A DNA stretch of 64,000 bases, from NCBI GenBank assembly GCA_973895155.1, contig OZ316897.1, forward strand, positions 10,540,001 through 10,604,000, given 5' to 3'. Within the stretch, counting starts at the first letter, position 1; the number at the start of each line of letters is the position of its first letter. This stretch comes from Marsupella aquatica (taxonomy: Eukaryota > Marchantiophyta). The notes below the pieces were generated by a model, which worked only from the letters and a program-made list of their open reading frames with translations, made no database searches and was not told the DNA's origin. This document shows, one piece after another, positions 11,832 through 25,269 of this stretch. Made by a program: the position numbers and the translations under genes.

Positions 11832-14800
11832 TCAAGCCCAAAGAAGCACTAGACTGGGAGTAGTGAATATATGTACCTGCGGACTTTCTAAGTGGCTTGG
11901 CAGCAAAGGCTCATGCACGGAAGTTGATTCAGCTGATTGAGCTATTCGATCTAGAGCTTTGTCAGCCTGAAACCCAATTCAGAACTGACCTGTAAGCCAA
12001 AATTCATCGTTGCACCCTTTTGCAGTCAAGAGAACGAGATTACATCGTAAAGAACAAGCTAATCCGTCCGAATGAAAGGCACAACTTGGAGGCAAGATTT
12101 CCACTAGTTCACTCCAAAAGGGAACACGGGCAACATCATGAATTCAAGCTGATGATCAAGACACTTACCATTCTTCTCCAATTGGTGCATGAAACTAGAG
12201 TGAGTACACAAGATGTTTGCACGAAAACAGCAAGCACTAGTCCCATCACCACACCCTGCAAGGCAAGAATCGAATCGTTCCAATTCACTTAAATGACCAC
12301 AAACAAGGGAGTAAATCAGCAATTCTGTCAACCATATTACCACATAAGAGCTCACTGTAGGAACCTTTTCATCCTAAGATCTAATTTGTGAGACCATCAT
12401 ACAAGGAGACACTGAGAAGAAGGTAGACGCACAGTATTAGTGGGGTGTCTTAGAAATTCCTCATTTTTTAGAATTCATACCTTGCCATTGAGGTGGAGCC
12501 AAAAGGCTAAAGACAGACAAGTCGGAATTCCAATAACATAGTAGGCTGTCAAGTTGATTGCTGCACCAAAAGTTTGTTTTCCACAACCTCTTATCACACC
12601 TATGCCAAGTCATTACAGACAGCACCAATGCATTTCGTTAGTAATTGTTAAGAAAAACAGACCAATTTTACTGGACGTGAGAGCAAATTATGTAGTGTAC
12701 ACTTAAGGTGTTTCCAGTCCCACTTATAGACAAACTAGATATTTTGCATCAGTTGTACCTTCTGTGAAATGACGAGTTCTGAAACCTTCCGTTAGTAAAG
12801 TGTCATGAAGACAATTTTAACTCCCAACCAGCCAACATTTGGGTAAAATCCCCGTTGCAGTTGATTCGTTTTAGTTTATGATCAAATGGACCCTATCACT
12901 AGATCTGAGACTGGTGAGCAGAAAAAAGCTTCATTTCTTGACCACTGATGCCGAGTACACATCGATAAAAACTCCAGTTGAAGGCCGGTGAAGTCATAAT
13001 CACCTGAGCCCACATATTGAATGGCGTCCATGAGACTAAGGCAAGCCAGAAACGGTGTCACTTCAGCCACATAATCTAAAACTTCTTCCGCGTTGGTGAA
13101 GGCATGTCCCCAGAAATGGCGAGAAAGCATCAAGGCCACGAAAACAACGCAACCATCAAGGATTGCAAGACCGAAAACCGCTTTCACCGCTAGCTTCGCT
13201 GCTTCGGGCCGATTAGCTCCAAGCTCGTTTGAAACTCTTATACTGCACACAAAAGTACCACAAAAGAAAGGCTTTTGGTGTTCATTTACTCTCACTCCGA
13301 ATCATTCACGTGGTACGTGTAAGCACAGAACGCGTCATCAACATTTCGCAAAGTCATTCAGATACAGAATGATGGAGAAGCAATCAACTTGCTTCCATAG
13401 ACTTTTGGCCCATATGTAAGCATAAGCACTCTTCGCATGGCAGTCTAAGCACATATGCTCCTATTTCTCCCAATTTGTTACTAGCTTCTCTTCTTCCCAA
13501 GAGGACACCCAAGCGCCTCTGCTCCTATTGCTCCCAATTCGTTACTAGCTTTTCTTTCTTCCCAAAAGGACATCTAAGGAAGCATCTCCAGTCAGCCCAG
13601 CGTGTCATCCTAAGTTAAATGAGGGATTATTTTACCAATAAAGGAGGGATCCCCTTAGTGAGGGATCAATTTATGAAAGAAACTTCGAATCATCCATCCC
13701 AGTTTCTCACTCTCTGTTCACAAAGAAAGACCAGGATGAAATCGTTCAATTTAAGAACAAATTATTAGTTCGGCAAGCTAGGAATCGCCTACCTGGCTGC
13801 CACGCAGAGGCCCAAGGGGATCATGTCCAGGAGATTGACAGTGTTGAAAGAGATCGTAAGTAGCGACACCTCAAGGCTAGGCTTCGGCAGCAGCCCCGAC
13901 GAGAGCACTAGCAGCTCAAACGACCACCACTCGAAGCAGATCATCACCACGCCGGGCACCGCCAAGCTCAAATAGATTTTGATCGACCCAACCGCATCTC
14001 GGATCGAAAAACCGCCCCAACATTTACCTGCAAATTCCACGCCAATATAAATATCCAGTGACAATTTATTCCTCTCTCCTCAATTTATTGCGATAATAGA
14101 ATGAGGGCTGGCCTAATGCAGTACCTTAGTTGAAGAACACATGTCAAGCACTGAAAATCCAAAGACTAGTCTCAATCATCCTAAGTTTGTACAGTGAACC
14201 GTGTCTAAGTCTACCTTCTCCGGAAGAAGGCTTAGTCTGCACTTATGCACAGAATGCACTGCCACTACTGCAATGTTCTCGATAATGCACTTACAAAGAT
14301 AACTGTATTCGGCCACAATGCAGTTTCTGACGAGTGCATTGTCCTTTTATCAAACAAGTGTAAAAAAATGCTAGTGACAGTTTGGCAGCCTCGTTCCCCT
14401 GCCTTATAGAAATTCTCGTACAACCGCTGTTCAGATGTTTAAGTGCATTTTTACGTCTATGTGAAAAGAACTTTCTCGTATCCGTTAAGGCCCGTCGTAT
14501 ACAATTTGCACCTGTCCATCCCTGTATGTACTTATCCATGGAAATGCACGTGTCCTACCTTGGAAGATATCTCTAACTATCAACGAAAAAGATAGTAAAC
14601 TCACCACACTTCCCTGAAAAAATCGTATAGCACAAAAGGAGAATGACCAGAGAACAATATGAGGTCGTCGTCGCCAGTGCCCCACCAGTGAACCCGAACC
14701 CCAGCACGTGAATGTACCCATAGCAGACGAACGGATGAAGAATCGCCATGATGAGAGAGGTGATCATCATTGGCATGACGATTGACTGCGTTTGGAGAAA

Positions 14801-17340
14801 TTTGATGAGCGGGATACTGAATGCGGAGGCGAACAAGCCAGGCGACATGCAGCGGAGGTATAAGCCAGCAAGGCGGGAGATTTGGGGATCTTGTCCCACC
14901 GCCAAAAGGATTGTCTCCATGTTGAACCAGATGATGAAAATTGGGACGAGGGCGGAGGTTGTCACCAAGATGGAGGACTGGAGGTATACTCCCAGCAGGT
15001 GGTACCGCTTTGCCCCGTATGCTTGCCCGCATAGCGTCTCCATCCCCGTCGCCAGGCCTGTCTATATCAGACGAGAAATGGAAGCAAGGCACACAGCTCA
15101 TCTCATCAATACCCATGAAGAAGTTAAAATTCTAAGATTGTGTACTTTGTATATAAGTGCTTGCTATATATATATAGGACCTGCGTCCGAGTGATGTCAT
15201 GTATCCTAAGTCTTCTCCAACACGCATATCTCTTATGGAGGATTGTCGAACAACTACACTGCTCCTCTATAATCCATGATAATCTCTACTCTTTCTCTAA
15301 AAGGTTTTCTGCCAAGACCACGGATAGGGCTCTGCTCTTGCTTTAATAATGAAGTTTTCTCCAAGAATTTGTTTGGGGAATTTGGGATCTCTCTGCTCTA
15401 AGTCTAAAAAGTTTCCTGTCAACAGTATGGATGGAGGAAGAAGTCTAAGAAGGGGATCTTGTACCCCTGCTTGTACCTCTCACCGGGGCCTTGCTTCGAT
15501 CTGTGATAAAATCCTCTAAGTATCCAGGATAAAGGCTCCGAATCCATTATTAATAAGACCCAGACGCCCGACTCTACGAGGCATGAATAATTTAACCTTC
15601 AAAAGCCCATCTAAAGGTCGAGAGGGTTATTAGCTAGTAAGTACGGTCCAAGTATTAACTAAGCCTTCCCTGAAGAAAAATGCATGACTTCCCGGTCACT
15701 CCTAGGAACCCGGCTCCAACATTCATTCACGAAGATAAAGCCCACTGCTATACAATCCAAGGAATGAAAGTCTCACAAAGATGGAGAGACAACTGAACAT
15801 AAGGAGGGAGAGAGGAACATGATCGAGAAAATTTCAAGGTCATCAGCCAGGAGAGAAGCCTGGAAATGGTGAGAGAAGACAGTGTACAACGAACTTCACC
15901 ACGAGAGAAACTAAAGATGAGGCAGGCAAAACAATATAATCTAATATCCATTGGAACAATTCAGGAGCCACAGAGTGTTGGGATGCAATTACATACCATT
16001 AAAGAGAAGCCAGAAACTACAGCGACGGAATTGGCCAACGAGACGCTGGAAAGCTCGACCTCACCCAAGTGACCCACGAACATGATGGAGATGACGACGA
16101 TAGAGTACGATAGTACGTTGGCAACTATAATCGGCCAGGCCAGACCACATTGCAACTTGACTTCCGCGAGCACTCTGCTACCTCCTTCACCTCCTCGTCG
16201 ACTTTCACCGGTTTTCCTAACTATGCCTCCTGAACCGTTCCGATCTTCATTTGCTCTCGAATTCTCCTCCTCCCTCTCCCTGACCACTCCACGGAATTCG
16301 GGCGATCCATTCTGTGCTCCGTGTTCCGCAGCCATATCTTTCCAGCCACTCTAGACCCTGGACCTGGAATGTTTCCACCTACGCTAATCCCAGCTGCAAG
16401 CTGACGATCGAACCTTTCCGCCAAAACAGTTCGAGCTCCTCTGCGAATCTGTTCAATGCATTCATTAGATTTTCATCACCAATGATTTCAAAATTTGTTG
16501 CTCGGGTAGACACCATCAAAAGAGCGTTCAATCTGATAACAATCTGATGAGATTGAAACATTAATAAAATTTCCTGAACAGTTGCACCTTCAAAAGCCTC
16601 AATGTAACGACGAGTATTAGCTAGTATGCTAGTAAGCTAGCCACCATTGGACAGCAAGTGGCACTGTATAACATTCTTCACCAATTTGCACAAAAACGTG
16701 CACCTAATTCAGCGAATCTCGCCTCCTCATCCGTGTCGAGAGAAGAGTCTTCACCCTCTTAGTATGCTCTATGTAGAGCGAACAGAAACTAGGAATGCGG
16801 AAAATTTCGAATGATCTCCATTAAACCCCGTCTTCCCATCATCACGGACAGATTGAATAGCCACAAGCACGAACAGAAACCGCAGGGCTACATAATTATT
16901 CCACTCCATCCCATCAGCTGCATGAAGGGTTGGACTTAGCTGGTTAAGACCACAAAAAATTTTCAGAGAATTTGCGGACAACTAAGCATTGAAGGTGCAT
17001 GTGCGATTTGTTACTTCTGACACATGATTACTGAGATTCCAATGGTCGAGCATCGAACTCACTTTTGGGACTGTCTAGCTGTTGGTGTCATCAAGCTTTC
17101 AGCACCGTCGTTGAAAGGAGGATTTGTTGATATATTCGAACTGCGAAGGCCATCAAGATTTTTCCTTTGCTCTGCGAGGACCTATGTTCACGAAAGAATT
17201 CAGGTGGCACGACTCTACAGTCCTCTGTCATCTATTATTACTTAAGGAAACCACTATGTGGTCTGTCATCTCTTGGTGAAGAAAACCAGTGTGTGGTACA
17301 ACTATTCACGACATGTTTGCTTTGGTTTCACCAATGAATC
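11180..17340. repeat. Tandem segmental duplication, unit 1 (MATE copy 1)
   Basis: This block is collinear with about 18700-25870. The match covers exons, introns, both flanks and a small internal repeat in intron 3 (13435-13570, matching 21060-21230), so duplication was at DNA level and not by retroposition. Promoter-side sequence at 16560-17250 matches 24930-25800. Copy 2 is longer mainly because its intron 1 carries several hundred extra bases (about 22985-23850) and because of a MITE. Edges are approximate. Confidence 0.85.
11832..16335 (-). CDS. MATE/DTX efflux transporter, tandem copy 1
   Basis: Exons in transcript order are 16335-15997, 15061-14605, 14027-13793, 13242-13004, 12599-12481, 12255-12169 and 11966-11832 (1611 nt, 536 aa). 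All junctions are GT-AG and the frame is open throughout. The product is a twelve-helix MATE-family cation antiporter of the plant DTX type, which exports metabolites or xenobiotics across the plasma membrane or tonoplast; the substrate is unknown. Diagnostic text is LAEVKLQCGLAWPIIVAN, MFVGHLGEVELSSVSLA, METLCGQAYGAKRYHLLG, CFEWWSFELLVL and IRVSNELGANRPEAAKLA. A charged N-terminal tail of about 55 residues precedes helix 1. The C-terminal tail is twelve residues shorter than in copy 2. Exon 2 starts TGLATGM where copy 2 has MGLATAL. Confidence 0.93.
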
Positions 17341-17640
17341 AGTCACTATAATAAGCTCCATGTTTACTCTGGTTTCACCAATTAATTAGTCACTATAATA
17401 AGCCACATGTTTACTTTGGTTTCACCACTCAATCAGTCACTATAATAAGCTCCATGTTTACTCTGGTTTCAACAATCAATCAGTCACTATAATAAGCCAC
17501 ATGTTTACTTTGGTTTCACCAATCAATCAGTCTCTATAATAAGCCACATGTTTACGTTGGTTTCACCACTCAATCAGTCACTATAATAAGCCACATGTTT
17601 ACTTTGGTTTCACCAATAATCAATCAGTCACTATAATCTC
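17313..17640. repeat. 47-bp minisatellite, seven units
   Basis: Seven head-to-tail units begin at 17313, 17360, 17407, 17454, 17501, 17548 and 17595. Each starts ATGTTTRCTYTGGTTTCA-like and contains CAGTCACTATAAT. The last unit has a 3-bp insertion. The first four units alternate between ends in GCTCC and GCCAC, giving a 94-bp dimer pattern. A single partial unit is present at the matching edge of unit 2 (25850-25867), so the array expanded at the breakpoint of the MATE duplication. Confidence 0.9.
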
Positions 17641-18243
17641 CCCATCTCTGTTTACAAACTTGAAAAGGGAGGGATACACCATGAGTAGATTTTGGCAGGA
17701 TCCTTTATTTAAATAGTGATTGATAAAACAAATCATCCCAACTGTAAAAGAAAATGTTTAAATATCTTTCTTAGTATCAGAATCTTTATGAGCTGGATAC
17801 AATACAAGACAAACTTCTTTACCTTTTTTGGCTTCTTTAATTATCGTAAGCAAAATTGTCTTGCTGATTATCTAGATATGATAATACTCAAAGCTGTCTA
17901 ACACCATTTTGGGTATGTTGCTCAAACTTGAAGTAACCTTGCCTATAGTAGATCTTTCTCTTGGTTTGTCCACTGTATTTTATATTTAGACTAGTGTGCT
18001 TGTGAGTAAAGATGGACATGGGACTTTGGGTGAGCCCCTCATGTGCATGTGCATGGATATCAGGGCTAAACATAATCTGAGGTGGAATCTCAACTCGATC
18101 TAACATACTACATCTGCTGGGAGTGGTGCAAATTTAGTGTCTCTAAGAGATATTTGTAAACACGATTTATTTTTCCTGTCTTATCGAAACAATTTGGATT
18201 GTATTTGAAACCTAAAATGCAACTTGTATACCTGCTACAAATA
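17641..18243. other. AT-rich spacer between the MATE copies
   Basis: No gene was recognised. The sequence is AT-rich with only short ORFs. It separates the minisatellite from the SINE insertion. Confidence 0.4.
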
Positions 18244-18453
18244 AGTTAGAGTCTACGTGCCCAGAGAGGCATGATTTTGTGGTAGCTCACTTGAATGAGT
18301 AGAGACTGATAGGTCTTGGGTTTAACTATTGTGGGCTGACTTTTCCCAACTATTGTGGCTGACTCTTCCCTTTCTGTGGGGTTTCACAGATTTCCCTTTA
18401 AAAAACTAAATAAAAAAATTATTTTTAAAAAAAAAAAGTTAGAGTCTACGTGC
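18244..18453 (+). mobile_element. SINE-like retroposon with 17-bp target-site duplication
   Basis: A body at 18261-18436 is flanked by perfect 17-bp direct repeats AGTTAGAGTCTACGTGC at 18244-18260 and 18437-18453. The body begins CCAGAGAGGCATG, has a tRNA-like A-box region around GTGGTAGCTCACTTGAATG and a B-box-like GGTCTTGGGTTTAACTA, and ends in an A-rich tail. This is the structure of a tRNA-derived SINE moved by LINE machinery. The block ACTTTTCCCAACTATTGTGG looks like a small internal duplication absent from the second copy at 45128-45301. Confidence 0.88.
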
Positions 18454-18499
18454 ACCCTTTAACCAGACAGACAGACAACTAAAAAGCTAGAAGACATTA

Positions 18500-18690
18500 T
18501 CCGAGGATGAGGATTGGGGAATAGTTCAAGGAGGAAAAGTTCACTTTGGGGAAAAGTTCACTCTAAAACCATCTCAAGTGAACCTTTCCTCCTTTAATTT
18601 TTTCAATGGCCCAGATTGAATCCCCAGAAACTTATGGGGTTGAGGTTTGAGGCTGTGTAAAGAGGTATTTCTTTAGGTGGCAAAAGTTGA
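18500..18690. repeat. Dispersed repeat shared with 27040-27175
   Basis: A segment containing AAAGTTCAC, CAATGGCCCAGATT and GAGGCTGTGTA recurs in diverged form at about 27040-27175. It lies in the spacers next to each MATE copy. No coding capacity was seen; it is probably an old transposon fragment. Confidence 0.6.
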
Positions 18691-19441
18691 CTAGTTCTGC
18701 CTAGTCTACTCAAATTCTGCAATCCAGAAACTCTCAATTTGAGAGATACCATGCTTGCATTGTGACATGGGATCATGCTGGAAACGCGGAATTGCTTCAA
18801 ACCTGTATACAGTCGTCCATTCATAGAATAAATGGTTACAATTTGTTCACATGAATTCTAGCCTATGAGCTCTCCTGCATGACAAGAGGACCACATAGCA
18901 AAAGCACTTATTAGTTAACAAAATCAGAATTTCAAGGAATTAAAAAATCAGAAGTACATTAGGAAAATCCATCTAATCAAACGGTTCAGTATTCCTGCAA
19001 TTCTTTTAGTGTTTAGGGAAATCCCAGTGTTTAGGGGAAATCCCAATTGTTTTCAGTATTATGGGGAAAGTCTTCTAACATTTTCAATCTTTATTCTCGT
19101 CAATCTTTTTGTTGCCTTGAAAGTATTCTGGTGAGTCTTTGTTGGGAAAAAATGTCACAAATTATAAAACAGATCCCAACTTCCCGAGTGAAATTTCTGA
19201 CTCTATTGTTGGTCAATAAATTCTCCTCTTACCTACCTCTCTTGGACACATTCTATCACCTAGAGCACATGATAGACGGTCAAAATTTTCAGCGTTATGT
19301 CTTTCCATGCCTAAGACAATCATGCAAAATAGTTTATCTCATGAAAATTGGTTTTTCTACACACAACGAAATTTTTGTCTACATGTGATGAAAGAGCCTA
19401 GTAAATCACATGCGAAGGGCTTCCAGCCCCAAATGAAATCA

Positions 19442-22400
19442 TCATTCTTGAACGTTGCGTTCCAATCCGTCACTCAAGCCCATAAGATGCACTGGACTAG
19501 GAGTAGTAAATCTATGTACCTGCGGCCTTTCTGAGTGGCTTGGCAGCAAAGGCTCATGCACGGAAGTTGTTTCAGCTGATTGAGCTATAATTCGATCTAG
19601 AGCTTTGTCAGCCTGAACCCAATTCAGAACTGAACTGTTAGCAAAAGCTCATCTTTGACCCCTTTTTTTGTCAAGAGAAGGAGATTGCGAAGTAAAGAAC
19701 AAGCCAATACTTCCGAATGTGAGAGAACGATTTGAAGGCAATTTTCCACTAGTTCATGCCTAGTGGGAACGAGGGGCCAATATCATGAAATCAAGCAGAT
19801 GATCAAGACACTAACCATTCTTGTCCAATTGGTACATGAAATTAGAGTGAGTACACACGAAGTTTGCACGAAAATAGCAAGGACTAGTCCCATCACCAAA
19901 CCCTGCAAGGCAAAGAATCGAGTTGTTCCAATTCACTTAAATAACCATAAACAACAGAGTAAGTCAGCGACTCCGTCAACCTAAATGATCAGATAAGAGC
20001 TCATTCTAGGAACCTTTTCATCGTACGATCTACACTAGTTTGTGAGTACATCATAAAAGGGAGACACTGAGATGAACGGCAGACTCACAGCAACGGTCTA
20101 GTTTCTCATCACTTCGACACTGCTTTACATTCATACCTTGCCATTGAGCTGGAGCCAGAAGGCTAAAGACAGACAAGTCGGAATTCCAAGAACATAGTAG
20201 GCTGTCAAGTTGATTGCTGCACCAAGAGCTTGATTTCCACAACCTCTTATCACACCTATGCCAAAATCATTACCAATACGTTTCGTCAACAATAGTTAAA
20301 AAAAGCAGACCAATTTAGTGGGCGTGAGAGCAAATCATGTATCGAAAAATGAAGGTGTTTCCAATCCTAATTACAGACAAACCAGATATCATGCTTCAGT
20401 CGTACCACTATGAAATGATGACTTCTGACAATGACATTCCTTTAGGAAAGTGCCTTGAAGAGAATTTTAACTCCCAACCAGCCAACGTTTTGGTAACATC
20501 CTCAGTCTCATCAGTTGATTCGTTTTACTTTATGATCAAATGGACCCTATCACTAGATCTGAGACTTGTGAGCAGAAAAAACGCTTCATTTTCTTGACCA
20601 CAGATGCCGAGTACACATACATAAAAAATCCAGTTGAAGCGCTGTGAAATCGTAATTACCTGAGCCCACATATTGAATGGCGTCCATGAGAGTAAGGCAA
20701 GCCAGAAATGGTGTCACTTCAGCCACATAATCTAAAACTTCTTCCACATTGGTGAAGGCATTTCCCCAGAAGTGACGAGAAAGCATCAAGGCCACGAAAA
20801 CAACACAACCATCAAGGATTGCAAGACCGAAAACCACTTTCACCGCTAGCTTTGCTGCTTCGGGCCGATTAGCTCCAAGCTCGTTTGAGACTCTAATACT
20901 GCACACAAATGAAAGGGATCTGGTGTTCATTAACTCTCACTGAGCAGCAGCATTCAATTGCTACACATAAGTCAAGAATGCATCATCAACATTTCTCAAA
21001 TACAGATCGAGAAGCAATCAACTTGCGTTCCATAGACTTTTTGCCCATATGTGAGCTTAAAGCACTCTTCGCATGGCACTCTAAGCACATATGTTCCCAT
21101 TTCTCCCAATTCGTTACTAGCTTCTCTCCATCCCAAGAGCACATCCAAGCAAATATCTGCTCAAATTTCTCCCACTTTGTTACTAGCTTTCCTTTCGTCT
21201 CAAGAGGACATCCAAACAAACATTTCCAGTCAGCCCAGCTTGTCATCCTAAATACATGAGGGATGATTCTTCCAATGAAGGAGGGATCTCCTGAGCAAGG
21301 CATCGATTCATGAAAGAAACTTTGAAATAATCCTTCCCAGTTTCTCACTCTCTGCTCACAACGAAAGACGACGAAAATATTGCTCAATTTAGGTACAAGT
21401 AGTTCGGCAGCGGGAAGAAATCACCTACCTAGCTGCCACGCAGAGGCCCAAGGGGATCATGTCCGTGAGATTGACAGTGTTCAAAGAGATCGTGAGTAGC
21501 GACAGCTCAAGGCTAGGCTTCGGAAGCAGCCCCGATGCGAGCACTATCAGCTCAAACGACCACCACTCGAAGCAGATCATCACCACGCTGGGCACCGCCA
21601 AGCTCAAATAGATTTTGACCGATCCAACTGCATCCCGAATTGAGATACCGCCCCAACATTGGCCTGCGAGTCCACTCCAATACAAATATCCAGTGACAAT
21701 TCATTCCTCCGTCCTCAATTTATTGCGATCATGGAATGAGGGCCCAATGCAGTACCTTAGTTGAAGAACAGATGTCATGCAAGGACACTTAAAACTCTAA
21801 AGTCGAGTCTCAATCATCCTAAGTTTGTACAGTGAACCGTGTTTAAGTGCTTTTTCTCCGGAAGAAGGCTTGATCTGCACTTATGCACGGAATGCACTTA
21901 CAAAAATAACCTTATTCTGCCAGTACACACTTTCTGGTAAGTGCATTGTGCACTTCGAAATTGCTAGTGACAGCTTTGGCAGCCTCGTACCCCTGCCTCA
22001 TCGATTGCCTCATACAAACCCTCTGTTGAGATGTTAAAGTGCGATTTTTTTCGTCTGTGTGAAAAGAACTTTCTCGTATCCGTCGAGGCTTTGTATACAA
22101 TTTGCACTCGTCCATGGAAATGCACTGTCCTACCTTTCGAAGATATGTCTAATTTCAACGAAGTAGGATAGAAAACTCACCACACTTCCCTGAGAAAGTA
22201 GTATAGCACAAAAGGAGAATGATCAGAAACCAAAATGAGGTCGTCGTCGCCATTGCCCCACCAGTGAACCCGAACCCCAGCACGTGAATGTACCCATAGC
22301 AGACGAACGGATGGAGAATCACCACGATGAGAGAGTTGATCATCATCGGCATGACGATCGACTGCGTTTGGAGAAATTTGATGAGCGGCTGACTGACTGC

Positions 22401-24666
22401 TGAGGAGAACAAGCCAGGCGACAAGCAGCGGAGGTATGAGGCAGCCAGGCGGGATATTTGGTGGTTTTGTCCCATCGCCAAAAGGATTTTCTCCATGTTG
22501 AACCAGATGATGAAAATTGGGACGAGGGCGGAGGTTGTCACCAAGATGGAGGACTGAAGGTACACTCCCAGCAGGTGGTACCGCTTCGCCCCGTATGCTT
22601 GCCCGCATAGTGTCTCCAGCGCCGTCGCCAGGCCCATCTATATCAGACGAGAAATGGCAGCAAGGCACACAGCTCATCTCATCAAAACCCATAAAGAATT
22701 GAAATCCTTAGATAGTGTCCTTCGGAGATAAATGCTTGCCACATCTGTAGGACCTGCATTCGAGTGATGTCATGTATCCTTCTTCTGTTGTTGAGGGATG
22801 TCGACAACTACACTTCTCCTCTATAATTCCTGATAGTCTCTGCTCTTGGTCTAAAATGGTTTTCTGCCAAGACCATGCGATATAGAGAAACTCTGCTCTT
22901 GCTCTAAAATGATTTGATCCAAGAATTTTGGAATGGGGAATTGGGGAATCTCTGCTCCAAGTCTAAATAAGTTTTCTGCCAAAAGACAAGATGGAAGGAC
23001 ACAAGATATTATGTATGGTTGCGGATGGAATGTTAAAGTTTGGAATCTAATCGAGAAATCGTTTGTAGATATAATCAATAAACGATCTTCGTTTCCATAG
23101 ATAGCAAGCAAAAGCTAGGTTGGGAACACTTTTCGACTTGAAATTGCTGAGCTTAAAATTTGGCACCATAACCATACTAATGTAGACGGGAAATTCACTG
23201 AACCGTCATGGCTAATCTTCATACTCGGCAGTTACTACCGCATCTCTTTGGAAGAGTGTATCGCTCAGCTCAGATGCCACTGCAAACCGACTTTTAAAAT
23301 ATTGTAAAATCTCTCCGCCAGCACCAAATTGAAAGCCGAGTCTCAAAATCTAGACAAGCGTTCCTAGAATAAAATCCTCCAGTACAATTTCGACGCATCT
23401 ATTATCGTGAAAAGTGCCTAAAGTGCTCGGGTTCAAGCTCAAAGTACCCTAACGAAGAGACGGCGAGAGTATCCGCCCGGAATGGTTTTGCATATATACT
23501 GGACGTCCTGTAAGTTTAAACCCAGGCCAAGAAAGTAAGAAATACTGAATCCTTAGAATTGCACGACGGCTTTGAAGCGCCGGTACCAGTAGCTATCAAA
23601 ATAATTCGAGGTTTTGCGGAATTCTGCAGTTAATCAATGGCTCCTCTGCAAATCAGTTCCTGTCAAGTTCAAACTCCACACATCTGTTTTCGCCGAAGTC
23701 TATCGAGGTTCAACTGCATCAGAAATCCTTTCGCATCTACTTCAGAAGGCTGTGTAGCAGCTCAAAGGGCTACCGAAAAAGTGCCACTGCCTGTTTTTAA
23801 AATGATCGACTAAATTCTTTTCGATAGCGTTTAGTGCTTCCTGAAAAGGAAAGGATAATCCTTCCCGTACAGGATGAAGGCTCCAAATCGATTACGAGAT
23901 CCAGACGCCGGACTGTACGAGGGATGAGTAATTTCACCTTCAAAAGCCCATCTCAGAGTAGAGTCGATTAGTAGCTAGTAAGTACGGACCAAGTATTAAC
24001 CAAGCCTTTCCCTGAAGGAAAACGCATGAGTACCCCGTCACTTCTACAAACCCGGCTCCAAGATTCATCCACGCAAGACATACACCATTGCTGTACAATC
24101 CGAGGAATGAAAGTCTCACAGAGATGGAGAGGCAACTGAAAATGAAGCGGGAGAGAGGGAAATGATCGAGAAAACAGAAAGGTCATCAGGAGAGACCCCC
24201 GGACATGACTGAGAAATGTACAAAGAACTTCATCGCGAGAGTAAATAAAGATGAAGTAGGCAACGCAATATATTCGAATATCCATTGGAACAATTCAGGA
24301 GCCACAGAGCGTTGGGATGCAATTACATACCATTACAGAGAAGCCAGAAACTACAGCGAAGGAATTGGCCAACGAGACGCTGGAAAGCTCGACCTCACCC
24401 AAGTGACCCACGAACATGATGGAGATGACGACGAGAGAGTACGATAGAACGTTGGCAACTATAATCGGCCAGGCCAGACCACATTGCAACTTGACTTCCG
24501 CGAGCACTCTGCTACCTCCTTCACCTCCTCGTCGACTTTCACCGGTTTTCCCAACTATGCCTCCAGAACCGTTCCGACCTTCAATTGCTCTCGAATTGCC
24601 CTCCCTCTCCTGGACCGCTCCATTGAATTTGGGCGATCCATTCTGTGCTCCCTGTCCCGCAGCCAT
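19442..24666 (-). CDS. MATE/DTX efflux transporter, tandem copy 2
   Basis: Exons in transcript order are 24666-24331, 22637-22181, 21663-21429, 20898-20660, 20255-20137, 19902-19816 and 19612-19442 (1644 nt, 547 aa). All junctions are GT-AG; the exon 6 donor is GTTAGT where copy 1 has GTAAGT. The product is very close to copy 1 and carries the same MATE landmarks: LCGQAYGAKRYHLLG, FEWWSFELIVLASGLLP, IRVSNELGANRPEAAKLA and GCGNQALGAAINLTAYY. It should be a multi-helix secondary transporter exporting organic compounds in exchange for protons. The membrane part begins near residue 58. Exon lengths are identical to copy 1 except in exons 1 and 7, and its C-terminal tail runs twelve residues further. 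No broken exon was found, so both copies may function. Confidence 0.93.
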
Positions 24667-25094
24667 GTTTTTCCAGCAACTCGAGACTGCGGACCTGGAA
24701 TGTTTCCACCGACGCTAACCCCAGCTGCAAGCTGACTAACAAACTGTCCAACCTTTCGCCAACTGTTCGAGCTCTTCTGCGAATCTGTTCAAACTGTTCA
24801 TTAGATTTCACCACCAACGTCTCAAAATTTGTTGCTCTGCTAGATACACCTGATAACAATCTGATTATGAGTACACGTGCGTTCAATCTGATAACAATCT
24901 GACTAGACGGAGACCAAAATATTAACGAAATTTCATGAACAGTTGCACCTTCAAAAGCCCGTCTCAAGATAAAGATGAGTATTAGCTACAGTCGCATGCT
25001 AATAACAGTAAGCTATTGAGCTGGCCACGTCAGACAGCACGTGGTATTGTATAAAATTCGTGACCAATTTGCACAAAAACCTGCACACAATTCA

Positions 25095-25269
25095 ACGAAT
25101 ACCCAAGAAAAGACTTAACAGGACCCCTCTGCCAGTCTGCCATGAAGACTTAACAGACCCCTGTGACTGCCCATCTTGCCCAGGTCTTCATTGCATCTTA
25201 CTCACAAGGGTCTGGTTAAGTCCAGGAGATGCCAGAAGGGTCCTGTTAAGTCTTTTCTTGACGAATATC
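25095..25269. mobile_element. 157-bp MITE with perfect inverted ends and 9-bp target duplication
   Basis: The element is 25104-25260. Its terminal inverted repeats of about 23 bp match perfectly and begin CAAGAAAAGACTTAACAGG. It is flanked by ACGAATACC (25095-25103) and ACGAATATC (25261-25269), a 9-bp target duplication with one mismatch. The matching place in copy 1 (near 16710) lacks the element, giving an empty site. Nine-base duplications suggest a Mutator-type (MULE) origin; an 8-bp hAT reading is possible but fits the element ends less well. It lies about 430 bp upstream of the copy 2 start codon and could affect its promoter. Confidence 0.85.

Noticed and set aside
14748-15194. 148-aa plus-strand ORF
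   Set aside because: It is antisense to exon 2 of MATE copy 1, whose reading frame and splice sites are clearly genuine.
17313-17640. Regular repeats that could be taken for a CRISPR array
   Set aside because: Units are head-to-tail with no unique spacers, in a plant genome; it is a minisatellite.
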